Part shown: piece after piece, positions 46,652 through 57,645 of the stretch
Layout of the letters: the number at the start of each line of letters is the position of its first letter
Numbering within the stretch: the first letter of the stretch is position 1
Source: Paragonimus skrjabini miyazakii
Taxonomy: Eukaryota; Platyhelminthes; Trematoda; Plagiorchiida; Troglotrematidae
Assembly: GCA_014338405.1 (NCBI GenBank)
Contig: JTDE01000239.1
Span: 78,126 to 142,125 of the forward strand
Reading direction: 5' to 3'
DNA length: 64,000 nucleotides
Notes under the pieces: model-generated
What the model was told of the DNA's origin: nothing
Seen by the model: only the letters and a program-made list of their open reading frames with translations
Databases searched by the model: none
Translations under genes and position numbers: made by a program

Positions 46652-49067
46652 GTTAGTTAGAGTGAGCCTTTTGGATACTATATTTTATAACTTTACCTGT
46701 TTTGTACAATAATGTTCTCTAATTAAACTCATGTTACCAACATTTAACACTTCGAGCTTACGGTTTAGAGATCCCATTTTTGGGTAGATGAGCACTTGAT
46801 AATTGTACGTGCTATCTTATATCGCCAATGGTTGTGCAGAAGAACATTAATGTAAAATGCTGGTTGACCTCTGAGTGTTGTATGCCTGCAGCTATGGCTT
46901 AAGATTTGTCCGGACTTGTCCAAACTACCGTGACAGGTTCATGCAAGTCGGCCACACAACATACGAGCACTTGTCGAGCGGCAGCTGTGCCAATTGTCGG
47001 TAACACATCACTTCTTATCTCGCTGTTATGACGTTATTATTTGATTGCTCAACTATTGCTTGTGGTCTAGTCTCCTTTCTGATTGAAGGCGAAGAACAAT
47101 TGTAGTTCAGTTATCTGACCCAGCTCTAAATACTTACAGTAAATTTGTTCGCGTCCTTGGCCTCAGGTTGTCAAAGATTCACTTTTCTTTGCAACGTACT
47201 AACCAGTCGAACGTGACAAAAAGCCTTTAGAATCTGTCAGATTAAGGTCGTACTTTGTAATCCTTTGTTTGTGAAGACGAAATAAAAGTGTGTTCGTGAA
47301 GACATTGTTTAATGAACTGTTTGCTTGTCCTCAGTGGTTTTAGAGATTCGAATATATCAGAGATAGCAATCACCCTACAAGACGTCGTACATATTTCAAG
47401 TTCAGCAGTTAGCAGAAGAACTCTATAGTTCTTTGCTCAGTTTTCACTGTATCATTACAGAACACTTATGTATGTATAAACAGATTTACCTATGCATAGA
47501 TATGGCTACGAGATCCAGTCCACATTAGCCTATCACGATAACCGAAGCCACAGGATTCCTGCGCACGTAGTCCGTCACAATTGACAAGCTTCCAGTCACT
47601 TGCAGTCTTATTGATACACTCGGTATCGATTATCAACTCAAAGGTGCATTACCGGAAGTCGAGTGAATGAGGGTCCATGCTGGTTAGGTCAGATGGTTTA
47701 TTAAAAAGATTTTTTTAGCTATCACAGATTACGGTGAGGACCTGCCAAGTGGCAAGATGTAAGGTGCCAATCAATCTGTGTTAAGGGCACCAACCAAGCA
47801 TGAAATCCAAGTATGGCCGTAAAACTGAATTTCGTTGGCCTGGAAAAAACAAGGCTTTCGAAGTGCAATTTTGACGAAGAAATCAGAGAACATCTTCAAC
47901 ATAATTTTATCCAAAACAATCTAGGAAACAGAAAAAGACGGAAGACAAACGGAAGTAAACGATTGGAGCTGCAAATTAGGCTTATTTGTGCTCAGTTTGC
48001 TCGCCATCCGTTTGTTGAGGGTTTGACATGAGTGGACATGGCATAACAGAATTTAAGCCGTTGGCAAGGTGATTTTGCAAACCTACCTCAACTGCTCGCA
48101 TAACCACTGTTTCCAGATTCTCACCTCATCTTCTCTATTTGTATGTCTGAACCATCTTTTTAAAAAATTAATGTGGTTTCATGTCAATTTGTGTGTTTGT
48201 TAAATAAATAATCCCAATGTTTGGGCAAATTTCACTGTTATGCCATGATCAACGGAGATGAAGACTGTCCATATGTTGCACGCTCCACTGATTTAGAGTT
48301 CAGGTTTTACCGCCGTACAAAGGCGTGCTCTGTAGACCACCAGCTTAGGTTCTCTCTTTGGGCCACGTTTCTTCACACAGTTATTATCTAGATGTCAGAA
48401 CGAAAAATCTGATTAAACCGCCCAAATCTTCACCTCGTGATCCATTCAATCTATGGATGGAGTGGTGTCGGAGTTTAAAAAATCAGAAGGAAGCTAAATT
48501 AATGGAACAGTCTAATCTTTGTTGTAACCCAGTTTTAACTATATCACCATAGTCACCAAGACCGAAGCCAGAGAATGTCTACGTTGCCTTTTTTGGGTCC
48601 AGTCAGCTGTCTGCAGTAAGGCAAGAACTAGTGGATTAGTTGGTGATGTTGGTCTAATATACAGTGACTGTACAGATGATTGTTGGACAACCACTTGAAC
48701 CATCTACAACTTTTCGATTAAATCATTTTAAACCGCACTTTCCATGCTTATGTTTCTATTGTCTGATAAAAGCAATTATCTTTGCAGCCACTTTTAATTT
48801 TGCGTTCTAACTTCAAGATTGGCAGATGAATACTAGAATATAAATCATGTAGACAGAACTGTGACGATCTAACTGAATCCAGTGATTGTTCATATCTACC
48901 AGGCCCTCGTTCAGTGAGCAACACAAATCGTTCTGGAAAGTTATTTTGCGAGCGTTGAACTAAAAGTGTTCCCTATCTGTGTCCTCCAACTATCAACTTA
49001 CACTGTCAATTGTTCAGTACTTCGTTTTTATCACACAATGATTTCATTCCTCTGTGTTTATTTTCAG
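46652..49067. other. WDR35 last intron, no recognised feature
   Basis: 2.4 kb. A 72-codon frame at 47813-48031 (KRRKTNGSKRLELQIRLIC) looks weakly protein-like but has no recognised family. No repeat that I can name. Confidence 0.45.
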
Positions 49068-49215
49068 TGAGAGCAAAATTCCAATATGCATAGTCACTGG
49101 TCAACCAGTTACCGATTATCAATTCTGGATGTGTCCTACTTGTAAGCATAGTGCCTACGAACAAGAGATTACTCGTATCCGAAATTGCCCGTTATGTCAC
49201 TTTCCTGTTCAGTAA
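49068..49215 (+). CDS. WDR35: WDR35/IFT121 exon G, C-terminus and stop
   Basis: 148 bases from acceptor ttattttcag to the TAA stop. After the split Ser, the peptide runs ESKIPICIVTGQPVTDYQFW, MCPTCKHSAYEQEI, NCPLCHFPVQ. The cysteines C-x(n)-CPTC...CPLC form the C-terminal zinc-ribbon-like end of WDR35. The aromatic DYQFWMC and the CPLCH ending are close to the animal consensus and separate it from IFT122. The stop falls right after the last motif, so the C-terminus is of normal length. Confidence 0.96.
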
Positions 49216-49290
49216 TTATTGCGTGTATGCATTTTTCCATATATATGAAAGGTAAGCAACAAAAATAAAGTTTTAAGAACTGATTTTCAT
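49216..49290 (+). promoter_or_regulatory. WDR35 3' UTR with poly(A) signal
   Basis: A canonical AATAAA at 49264-49269 lies 49 bases after the stop. T-rich sequence follows (about 49285-49300). The cleavage site is probably near 49285; it is inferred, not visible. Confidence 0.75.
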
Positions 49291-49300
49291 CTTTTTTCAC

Positions 49301-49686
49301 ATTTAGAGGTACAATAGAAATCGTTTGACTGAACTATTTTCGTTCTACAACGTGCTCAAAACTACCTCTTTTGATATCTTCTCATTTGTGCTGATGAAGA
49401 CAACGTGATGGTTACATATTGAAAATCGTTCAAAACTGCTTGCAGTTTTCACATCTCTATAGAATTTCCAGCCATTCTCTTCCGCAAAAAATAGGCGAAT
49501 TCAATTTGTTCTCTTGCCATTAGTGTATACCTATGCCGTGACCAGGATAGGGAGTCCAGTAACGTTTTGATGACAACCGTGTCGACCATTGCAACGTTAA
49601 CTCTACATTAAACAAATTCAAAGTGTCATATCAAAAGTTCAACCATATTCGTTTGTGAGTTATATTAATATATGACGAGCGTCGCA
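49301..49686. other. Intergenic, possible SINE-H relic
   Basis: 49550-49610 (aacgttttgatgacaaccgt, cgaccattgcaacgttaac) resembles the head side of SINE-H. No gene. Confidence 0.35.
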
Positions 49687-50113
49687 TAAAAATCAGTAAA
49701 GCATTCCAGGTTGTCTACAGAGTTGCGAACACTCAACCAAAAACAGTCCGTCAGCGCATTCTGGCGACTGCCGAAGCGATGGCTATTAGATTACGCAACC
49801 CTAACATGTGCTCTCAAAAGAAGTTTGTTCAGTCCTTGCAACTTCCGTGGCCACAGGTCAATCACATCAAATCTAACCACACACAAACATTCGACCCTGA
49901 CCGTGTGACGTCTGGTCTGGGTCTTACCAATTAATGTGTGCGTAGTCTAATATTAGCCATCATTGTCACTCGTGAACAGTCACTTCTTGTTTTTGCGCCT
50001 TGTCTTATGACATCTTGATGAAACCTATGTAATTGTATTGACTTGAGAAAGAATTATCGAAAACAATTGTTCGTCACATCGTTACTTTTGATATTATGGG
50101 AATTTTCCGGCAG
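49687..50113 (+). mobile_element. Penelope-like element PLE-B, 3' end (clean copy)
   Basis: The coding remnant 49692-49934 reads ISKAFQVVYRVANTQPKTVR through RLRNPNMCSQKKFVQSLQLP to a TAA. It is about 95% the same as 2400-2675 but starts at ISKAFQ and lacks everything before. The tail is shared with the 2.3-3.06 kb copy and contains the hammerhead-like motif 50039-50076 undisturbed. It is a 5'-truncated insertion just downstream of WDR35 in the same orientation. Confidence 0.8.
50039..50076 (+). ncRNA. Hammerhead-like motif in PLE-B tail, mutated core
   Basis: Stem I TGAC; core TTGAGAA (differs from CUGANGA at two key sites); extra A; stem II GA-ATTA-TC; GAA; stem III AACA-AT-TGTT; C; stem I GTCA. 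Same 38-nt length as 45229-45266, and it starts 105 bases after the nuclease stop. Stems are preserved and the core is decayed. Confidence 0.38.
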
Positions 50114-52847
50114 TTTTATTAAGATCAATGAAACGTCTCGCTGTCCACTCAACTCCAGTCGGCGACCTTACTATGAGATGGTTAAGTAATGAACTCGATA
50201 GTTCATTCAGTTTTGTGCAGTATAAAAATCACTGTTGATTGAAACAATTAAAATTGAACAAATGATGCAGAATATCATACCCTTGAATGAATGAGACACG
50301 AATGAGTTTAATGGGAGTTGAAGAAGTGTAATAACGTTGTGGTAGGTGTGACACGCCAACTACCTGGTGTGTCTGATTCATTGAACAATGATGAACAATC
50401 TGAAATCTAAATTCCTACGCCAAAGTTGTTTGCAGTCGACTGAATGGAATACGGTATAGTGTTTGATAATGACGCTGTGAATCTCTGATTCTGACATTAT
50501 TTGCGCAAACTTGATTTGGACCAAACTGTACACTCGTAACAATTGTATCTACTTCCTATAACAAGGAATTTTATGGTAATTTACTAAAATGTCTTGTTCC
50601 ACTAAAGTGTGCAGTATAAAAAAACGAATAAGAAGTTTATATCGACTCGATTTTCTCACATATTTTGCATAAAAAAGTGAGAAACTGTTTCGTTTCAGCT
50701 AATTGGAACCAACCATACAACCGAATCTTTTGGTCATACATCCGATTAGGAGATTGCGATAGGAATTCCCTGACAAGTAATAGTTAGTGAACATAGGTCA
50801 AAACTAGCTTTTGTACGTATAACAGAATGTCCTTAAACTCACCCCGGATGTCGATGGATAAGAACAAAGGGAATGAATGGTTGCGGTGATCATCAAACAC
50901 AGACTATCTCAGGCAACTAATCAGGACTGATCGGGCAATGCGAGAGACCTTGTTAACGCTTTAACGCATTCTCATTCTCTCCACTAGATGGGGCTAGGCA
51001 TGACAAAAATTGACAACGGTAGACTGCTGGTTTGATAGCAATCATCGGATAGTATGACAGCTGTATATAATTAGGTATATAGGTAAGTGTGTACACATCG
51101 ACATACATAATCTTTCATGTAGCTAATACAGATCGAAGCGATTGATATGCACTACTCAGGTAAAGGGGCAGTCAGGAACATTTAGTATCGGTGATCTGGT
51201 GAGAAACAAAAGGGAATGTTTAAGGCAAATAGGACCGATAAGAACAGGCCTGATAAGCATACAACAATCTGTTATTTTACGTACAGAAAATGCAATGTAA
51301 ACATTTTATTAGAGCGCGGGCAAAACTATGAAATGCATATTCCAGTTGGAGGATCATCACTAGAGTAAAATGATTTCCACGCATACATTTAATCTGCTCT
51401 GTTGAGTGTATAATAGGCGTTGCAACGATCAATAACTACCAGCTATCCGTTTATAGTCCATTTTTCCTAAAGTTTCAGTCATCTTCTTAGAGCCGTTTTG
51501 AGTAAACTCAATATTTATCATTTCAAACAGTGGATTTACTTACCTTCTGTTTCTAGTGACTAACAGGTCGGGCTAGACTGGAATGAACGAATGTTGATGA
51601 CTTGTACGATGAGATGGGGTGGATTAGTCATTCATACGGCACAGAAGTCAACTGGTCGGCTCTGAGAAGAGAATGAACGCGTTCAAAAGTACAGTAAATC
51701 CGGCGTGCTGGGTATGTAATCTTCGATCATTGAGCACTACAAACTACTCTGTGCAACTACTGTCATCACACTCCGTGAAGCCGAATTAGATTCATCCATA
51801 TTGATACGAAATACACTACGGGGGTGGAGGCATGAAAGTTTCTTATCTTGCTAACTGTAAATGGCTCTTCGATAAGCGAATGAACCCAGCATCCCGTCAG
51901 TTAAGTATAACATTTGAATGAATTGATGAAACAAACCGGTTCACCGAATTCAGTAACTTACTGCTACCAGGTGATTTAAGAAATTTTTGATCCTCACCAA
52001 ATACATGATTCGATGCGGTTATTGTGGCGTGCGTTCTAAGTGGTTGCCTAAAATTTTACTGTACAAACCTGATTCAGACGTGTATCTTTGTTTGCCGAAA
52101 GACTTTCTATATGGTGCTCCGAACAGCTAACTGTTTCTATAGTTTAAATCAATTTGCCATTCCGATTGATGAAACGGTTTATAATGATGGCAGGTTTTGA
52201 TAAACCAGCACCCGGTGACGACAAACTTGGTTTTACTTCAGCGTTGAGTTTAAAAAACTGTCTTTAACCATAACTTTATTAAGCGTATCTATAGGAATGC
52301 ATGTGTGAACATTGTGCAGGAAATCTTAAACAAACTCATTTGCCTAATCTCTTGGGAATTAGTATCTGATTGAAAAAAATCATTTGATTGACTAACTATG
52401 CATACTTAAACATTCATCTGTTGTATCCTGCTAATGAATGTTTCGTGGGTATTCAACTCTACTCAAATGAAAGAAAACGTCTGGTTGTCAAAACAAATGC
52501 CCATCATATTTATATAATGACGCCCGGAAACTATCATTTCTTGCTCTTGAGTTTGTAATGATTGGCCAACTCCAGTAAAATCCAATTCGTTATAGGAAAA
52601 CTTTCTGATTATTTGAGCTAAAGGTCAGTGTTACTTTTCACATATCGATACAAAGTTGACGATGTTCAGCAAGGTTTTATAAACCGCGCGTCACTTGTGT
52701 GAAGCTTGGTAAGTTTACTCAATACTCCAAAACCATTTGATTGTAAATCGCAAAATACTCCAGGCGCACGGAACCGCCATTCGGTAGTCCCATCCCGCCT
52801 AGTCACTAAATACAAACGGACGCAGATTTGGTTCTTCAACTATCATA
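50114..52847. other. Intergenic, no recognised feature
   Basis: 2.7 kb downstream of WDR35 without a gene, RNA or repeat that I can name. Confidence 0.5.
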
Positions 52848-52985
52848 TTTAGAACTTGAGTCTAGTGATTCTTTTCGCAAGGGGCCAACTGGAAAGTCTT
52901 TGAGAATATGACAGCTGTGTACAAGTATGGGTGATGTTCAATATGTATGAAAACCAAAATCCCCTACTATTCATCAGTTATCATA
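52848..52985 (+). repeat. SINE-H body fragment
   Basis: Starts in the hammerhead 3' half (GAACTTGAGTC, TAGTG) and continues with TTCTTTTCGCAAGGGGCC, GAAAGTCTTTGAGAAT, GACAGCTGTGTAC and GGGTGATGTTCAATATG to CTATTCATCAGTTATC. The head and 5' half of the ribozyme are missing. Confidence 0.6.
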
Positions 52986-53014
52986 TTTAGCTAGACGAAT
53001 AGGACGTCTAACTG

Positions 53015-53489
53015 TAACTTGAAACAGTTGATTCCCTTGAACACTGAACAAGGCAGTTAGAACACGATCACTGGTAGATGGAAGCATTTCGTATTGACTC
53101 GTCAGTACCAAATTTACAATAACACGGCTGTGTTGTTTTATAGCAAACAACTAGAGGGGTGGATAATCAATGAGCAGGTTAGGATAAGTCATTAAGTCCA
53201 GGGAAGGGTCAAGTTCACGAACAGTTGTTTCTGAACACAAAGAACTGGCTTGAGTCGGTTGATTGTGACTGCTTCGGCAAACCGTAAGAATCATGGGTTA
53301 GAATTAGGTAACAGGACTCTGAATACACAAGATGGATCGATAACGTGACCAGTGGTCAGAATGTGTCTAGCAGATGAGGAAGCTGGCTGTTTACGAGTTT
53401 TAACAATATTGCCGTTCTCCGGTCACACGGACTTCTGCACCTATTTAGGTAGATGTTCCTTCATTCTGGAGCACAGGCATCCCTCGGTT
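53015..53489 (-). mobile_element. Penelope-like element PLE-A, 3' end (second copy)
   Basis: On the minus strand, 53482-53192 encodes RMKEHLPK, QPASSSARHILTTGHVIDPS, FLRFAEAVTINRLKPVLCVQ, KQLFVNLTLPWT and a TAA, matching the nuclease end of the 14.2-14.55 kb copy. Three in-frame stops make it dead. The break at 53489 falls where YIGR should precede. The tail continues through the hammerhead (53071-53111) to about 53015, which is also the sequence used as the inverted left arm of the 13.4-kb copy. Confidence 0.8.
53071..53111 (-). ncRNA. Hammerhead ribozyme motif in PLE-A tail (intact core)
   Basis: Minus strand, 41 nt: stem I TTGGTA; core CTGACGA (fits CUGANGA); short stem II GT-CAAT-AC; GAA; stem III ATG-CTTC-CAT; cleavage C; stem I TACCAG (six pairs with one G-U). 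All invariant residues are present. Minimal hammerheads with weak stem II or III are known from Penelope elements, where they are thought to process the element RNA. It lies 80 bases 3' of the nuclease stop, the same place as the decayed motif at 14635-14675. Confidence 0.72.
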
Positions 53490-53714
53490 CTGTAACTGTG
53501 TGAGTGACACTGATAATCTCACCATGTACTATAGTAACTTAAGTCAGCAGAGAGTTTAAGATATCGCACGCATGAAGTGAATCGAAGAGACTGTAAATCT
53601 TAATTTATGGGAAATTCTGACGTGATAAGAACAGATAATAAGCCGAGCTGTACCCGTTGAATACTATTCACAATTAATTGCAGTTCTTGCATTCCCCTCG
53701 ACTTTCTGGTCAGT

Positions 53715-53930
53715 CAGTTGCAAAACAGACTCGAGCTTTGCTTCACTTTGAGCGCGTTGTTTTCGCAGCCGGATTTTACATCCCAGGCACGCTTTCGTGA
53801 CCAAACCACTGTGTTAATAACTTCATATTGGACACGACTGAATTATCGTATGCAAACGCCTAACCACATTTGCTTGTGAATGATGTTTAAACTACCCGCT
53901 TATCTCGAGAGAAAAGACAGAAATTGTTAT
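53715..53930 (-). repeat. SINE-H copy, degenerate
   Basis: The plus strand has agactcgagctttgc (hammerhead 3' half, changed) followed by GCGCGTTG and the head side to gacacgactgaattatcgta. 53855-53930 adds a stretch (AACGCCTAACCACATTTGC) shared with 18285-18350, so the mobile unit may extend past the tRNA head. Confidence 0.5.
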
Positions 53931-54154
53931 ACTATCTCTACACAATGATCTCATGACTGGACTTCTCTCCCAGTTGAAATCATATAAAATGCTTAAACTG
54001 TTGGGTTGGATCTGTGATCACTTGTGGGCGATATTTGTCATAACAACCAAAAACTTCTCAGCTATTTACCGGTAATAAATTGGGTATTTCAAAGTGTACA
54101 CAATTCACATCTGATGGAAAATTCCGCCCCCAGGAAAATATCTCGGCCACCTCT

Positions 54155-54330
54155 AACTGACAGAGGTAATGAGCTCGAGTTATACCTTGTTAGAATTTGT
54201 CAACGATGACTAGTTTCTCTACAACAGTCTGATGAACGCAGATCCATGTTCTCCTGAGGCAACGATGTGGACCATTACGTCACCACCATTACATTTGACG
54301 TGGTCGAATCATCATATTAAGATGTTTGGA
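54155..54330 (-). repeat. SINE-H copy, degenerate
   Basis: The minus strand has a remnant core TTGACAA, disturbed stem II, AACTCGAGC and the head side (cctgaggcaacgatgtggacc on plus). The ribozyme is not foldable. Confidence 0.5.
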
Positions 54331-55602
54331 CACACTCGTTCGTAATTAGAGCTCAGGCTGCTAAAATACGTCGTCTGAAACAAGGGTAAGCATTGGTACA
54401 CTACTGGACATAACGAATGTCCGCTTACAATTGAACCATCATAACCCAACGGTAGTTAACTACAGGCGCTAACTGCATTTCGGACATGATGTATCAAAGG
54501 AAATTCAATCTTTATGACCTACCTTTGTTTCTCGTTGACTATGACGGGGGGAAATGTGCATGCACATTGAACGGTGTGAAGATTTCTATCATTTAACGGT
54601 ATATCTAACAACCAAAAACAAACAGAAACAAAGTCCGTGAATTTTTAAAAAAAAGGTTACTTGGGTAAACAGACGAATGCTTAAACTTACCTGTCAGTCC
54701 ACTCAACGCATATTGAACAGATGTTTCAAACTATCATCGAATCTCGGAATAGAGATACAAGAAGTATGACTGTGTTTTTCCGACCCATAGTTGATCCAGT
54801 GACCAACAACCTGCTTGAGTTTCTTCAATAGGATGTCCGGACTACCATTTGAAGCTTATCCAGTGATCGTGGGTTTGATTTCTCTGTATACGTGGTGTTG
54901 ACGAGACTCTATAAAGATGAAATAATCGGTGGTCATTGGGATCAACTATTAGCAAAAACCTATATCAACTCCCGTTGGATGTTTGCTTGCTTTCAAGCCA
55001 ACCACAAAGTCGACCGATCAACTTCCGCATTTGAGTAAAAATAGCTACAACTGTAGAAATCAACGGAAAGATATTATTGTACTTTTGGACTCGTGAGACT
55101 AATCGTAAATGAGGCACGTACTCGAGCTTGAGGCTAACTGGGACGCAACAGTACTAGAAAACCGGCAACTGTGGACAAAGTTTGATTCCAACTGTGGGAC
55201 CTTTTATGGGTGGAATTACGTGAAGCGATTAGTTAAGGCACGAGGTATAGTCGAGCTTAGTGTTCTAATCGTTCGACTTGCGAAGGGCTCTAATCAAATG
55301 CAATCGTTAAATTTACGGTATTGAGGTGATCAAAGCACCCATGATTGACTGCAGTTGTGCTGTCATCATTCATAAACTTGAGGCCATGACGTAGTGTGTC
55401 CTCTAAATGGTTGTCCTCGATTACTACGATTATATAAAGCATTTCCAGCGTTTATGTAGTTTAAGTTCGTAATCTCCATGCGAAATATAGCTAGTCTCTA
55501 GTAATTGTATCTTAAGTAATGGTGCCACCGTTAGATGGCTGTATTACTAAGGTTTTCCCATATTTGTTTCACAGAATGATACGTTCAATTTCTCCCCGTT
55601 AC
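54331..55602. other. Intergenic, no recognised feature
   Basis: A 71-codon frame at 55109-55324 (+) has no known signature. Nothing else is seen. Confidence 0.45.
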
Positions 55603-55920
55603 CTGGTTGTTGGTCAGTCTGCAAAAATTGGTGGACAACTTCCCATTTAAAATGACTGTTTGACTTCTGATCAAATATTGGACACAATCCATAGAACTTC
55701 CAATGCAATCTACTCCAATATTTCCTGACTTCTTAAACCGTTCATACACTGACCACTCATCAGAAGGACAGCAACCTAATTCAAAGTTTGATACGGGAAA
55801 ATAATCGGGTAATCCTGGTTCGTGAGCCTGGAATTGGTTAGCTACTCCGTTGGTTACGGTCAGAACAAGAAAACATCCGTAGAGCCAACGCAACGTAAAC
55901 GAATTTCTAGTTTGGCAGAT
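55603..55920 (-). CDS. Possible exon of an unidentified secreted or membrane protein
   Basis: The minus strand is open for 106 codons from an acceptor-like aaatcatcag (before 55920) to a donor-like CAG/gtaacg (after 55603), phase 0 at both ends. The peptide has a hydrophobic stretch LRWLYGCFLVLTVTNGVAN resembling a signal or anchor. It is followed by AHEPGLPDYFPVSNFELGCC and a Cys-containing region (DCIGSSMDCVQYLI, STNFCRL). The composition looks coding rather than random. The first ATG would have to be in an upstream exon that I cannot find, and the acceptor tract is weak. I do not recognise the family; a pseudogene is possible. Confidence 0.3.
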
Positions 55921-55942
55921 CTGATGATTTAAAAGAGACCCA

Positions 55943-56205
55943 CTTGCGAAAATTCTGGACTTCGACTAGATTCGAACCAGCGACAGAAACAACATACCCA
56001 TACACGGCAATTACTCTACCAGCTGCGCTACGAAGCCACACCGGAAGCACAGAAATTTCACAATTGGACCTAGTTACCCACCCAACCAACTGTGTCATAT
56101 GAATTTCGCCAAATGATCCTGCCGACTAACTATCCAAACAAGATTCCTCGATCAGTTCACACTGGAATCTATCAACGTCACCGATGAGCATCCATGAGTA
56201 GATGT
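55943..56205 (-). repeat. SINE-T, near full-length
   Basis: tRNA-like head (55958-56037) followed on the minus strand's 5' side by a body that aligns block by block with 38941-39170: GGAAGCACAGAAATTTC, GTTACCCACCCAACC, ATCCTGCCGACTAACT and TCAGTTCACACTGG on plus. This defines a SINE of about 260 bases. Confidence 0.65.
55958..56037 (-). repeat. tRNA-like SINE-T head (second member)
   Basis: 80 nt. Acceptor GGCTTCG with CGAAGTC, A box TAGCGCAGCTGGTAGAG, B box GGTTCGAATCT. T-stem GCTGG/CTAGT has two mismatches. Length and layout are identical to 17362-17441. The anticodon loop region is overlong, so not a working tRNA. Confidence 0.65.
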
Positions 56206-57516
56206 TTCAGCGTATAAGTTTAAACGTATAGGTTTGACCCCACGCTCAAACCTAAACGCCGAAACACTTACGCACTGATGATGTCCCATCGGTTGGTGAT
56301 GAAACTTTTGTAACCTAAATGCCATGTTCAGTAAATATCTTAATACGTATATCCTCAATCCAATCTATGAACAAAAACATCACTGTTTCCAATCATCAGA
56401 AGTTGGTTTTTGACAAGTAGTGATCGTTCTAGATTGCTCGTGGACAAATTACTGTTTCATCTTGTTTCTCACTGAGAGATAAATTTATATCCTTGTTCGT
56501 ATTGTCCAATAAGCAGTCAATTTATGAACTTTGTTTTACTCAGTACTTTGGAGATGAATCAGAAATTGGCTAAAAGAGTTCTGTCAACCGTTTGACAAAG
56601 ACAATCAGTGATGAGCTGGTGTTTGTAATATAGGTTTGCAGAGAGCGTTTGATTCAGCAACTTCACGGTCTACATGTTGAAACGTTGAACCTACTGTGAA
56701 CTCTATGAGTCGAAACCTGAACTAATCAGTAAAATGATATTTCAGCAATTCACATAACATCCTATTTCAGCAGATGTTAAACTGAGAACTATGGTAGGAT
56801 TTCAAGGAATTGATCCCGAAAGATACTCATTAGTTGGCCGAATGAGCCTAACAATTTAAATATACGTGGAGAAATTAAACATTCACAAGAAATGCTAGAG
56901 AAGGACCGACTGGTTACGAATAATCCACACTTTAATGCCAGTACTCACAGCGCTGATGTTTTGATGTTTAACCGAAACAGTGCATGATTGATATCGAATG
57001 CAAAAGCATAATGAACTGCTTACCAATAACTTTACGCATAACAGCTGGATAACTAATTACGATTCGCGTATCGTTCGCCGGACATGGTTTTTCTAACATG
57101 CGTAACTTGATCAATACGGCGACAGTGAATAACGATACGACATTTCGACATAACGGATAAACATGGGCGAACTTAAGCCAGCTGGGTATACAATGAGAAG
57201 CGTATTGATTTTCTGTAGTCACCTAACTGTAAATCTCTACTTGGCACAAGAAAAATATATCAATAGATTTTAGATGAGACTGCCAAACAACTCGAACTGA
57301 TAGCAACTCGATATAAAATGGTGTGGAATTTAATTTTTGGGACAAACGTTAATCAAGCAAAACGTCAGTGAGGTTACTGACGTGGCCATTTTTCCAGGAA
57401 ACTCTAAATTACATTGCATTTTAAGCACATCGTAGTTAGAAAGACATGTACTTGTAGCACTGCTTTCATGAACACAGGCCTGTATAGCTGTCCATCTGCC
57501 AATCAAAGTATCAAAC
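56206..57516. other. Intergenic, no recognised feature
   Basis: Only chance-length frames (for example 56152-56358 and 56968-57222 on the minus strand). Confidence 0.45.
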
Positions 57517-57645
57517 TCTGATGAGCCGGCTGGATTCGAACCAACGACAACAGTAACACGTTTCTACTTGTATGCATCAACAGTTGAGACACGGAACCCC
57601 TCTGGATATTCAGAAATGCCGCTTTTGCAATTAACTGTCTATTCG
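57517..57645 (-). repeat. SINE-T copy, degenerate
   Basis: The minus strand has a perfect B box GGTTCGAATCC followed by AGCCGGCTC, with a worn A box (TCTCAACTGTTGA) 5' of it. The body is only partly alignable (CGGAACCCC, GATATTCAGAAATGCC on plus). Confidence 0.5.

Noticed and set aside
57517..57545. Hammerhead (CTGATGAG at a SINE-T edge)
   Set aside because: What follows is the complement of the tRNA B box, not stem II and GAAA.
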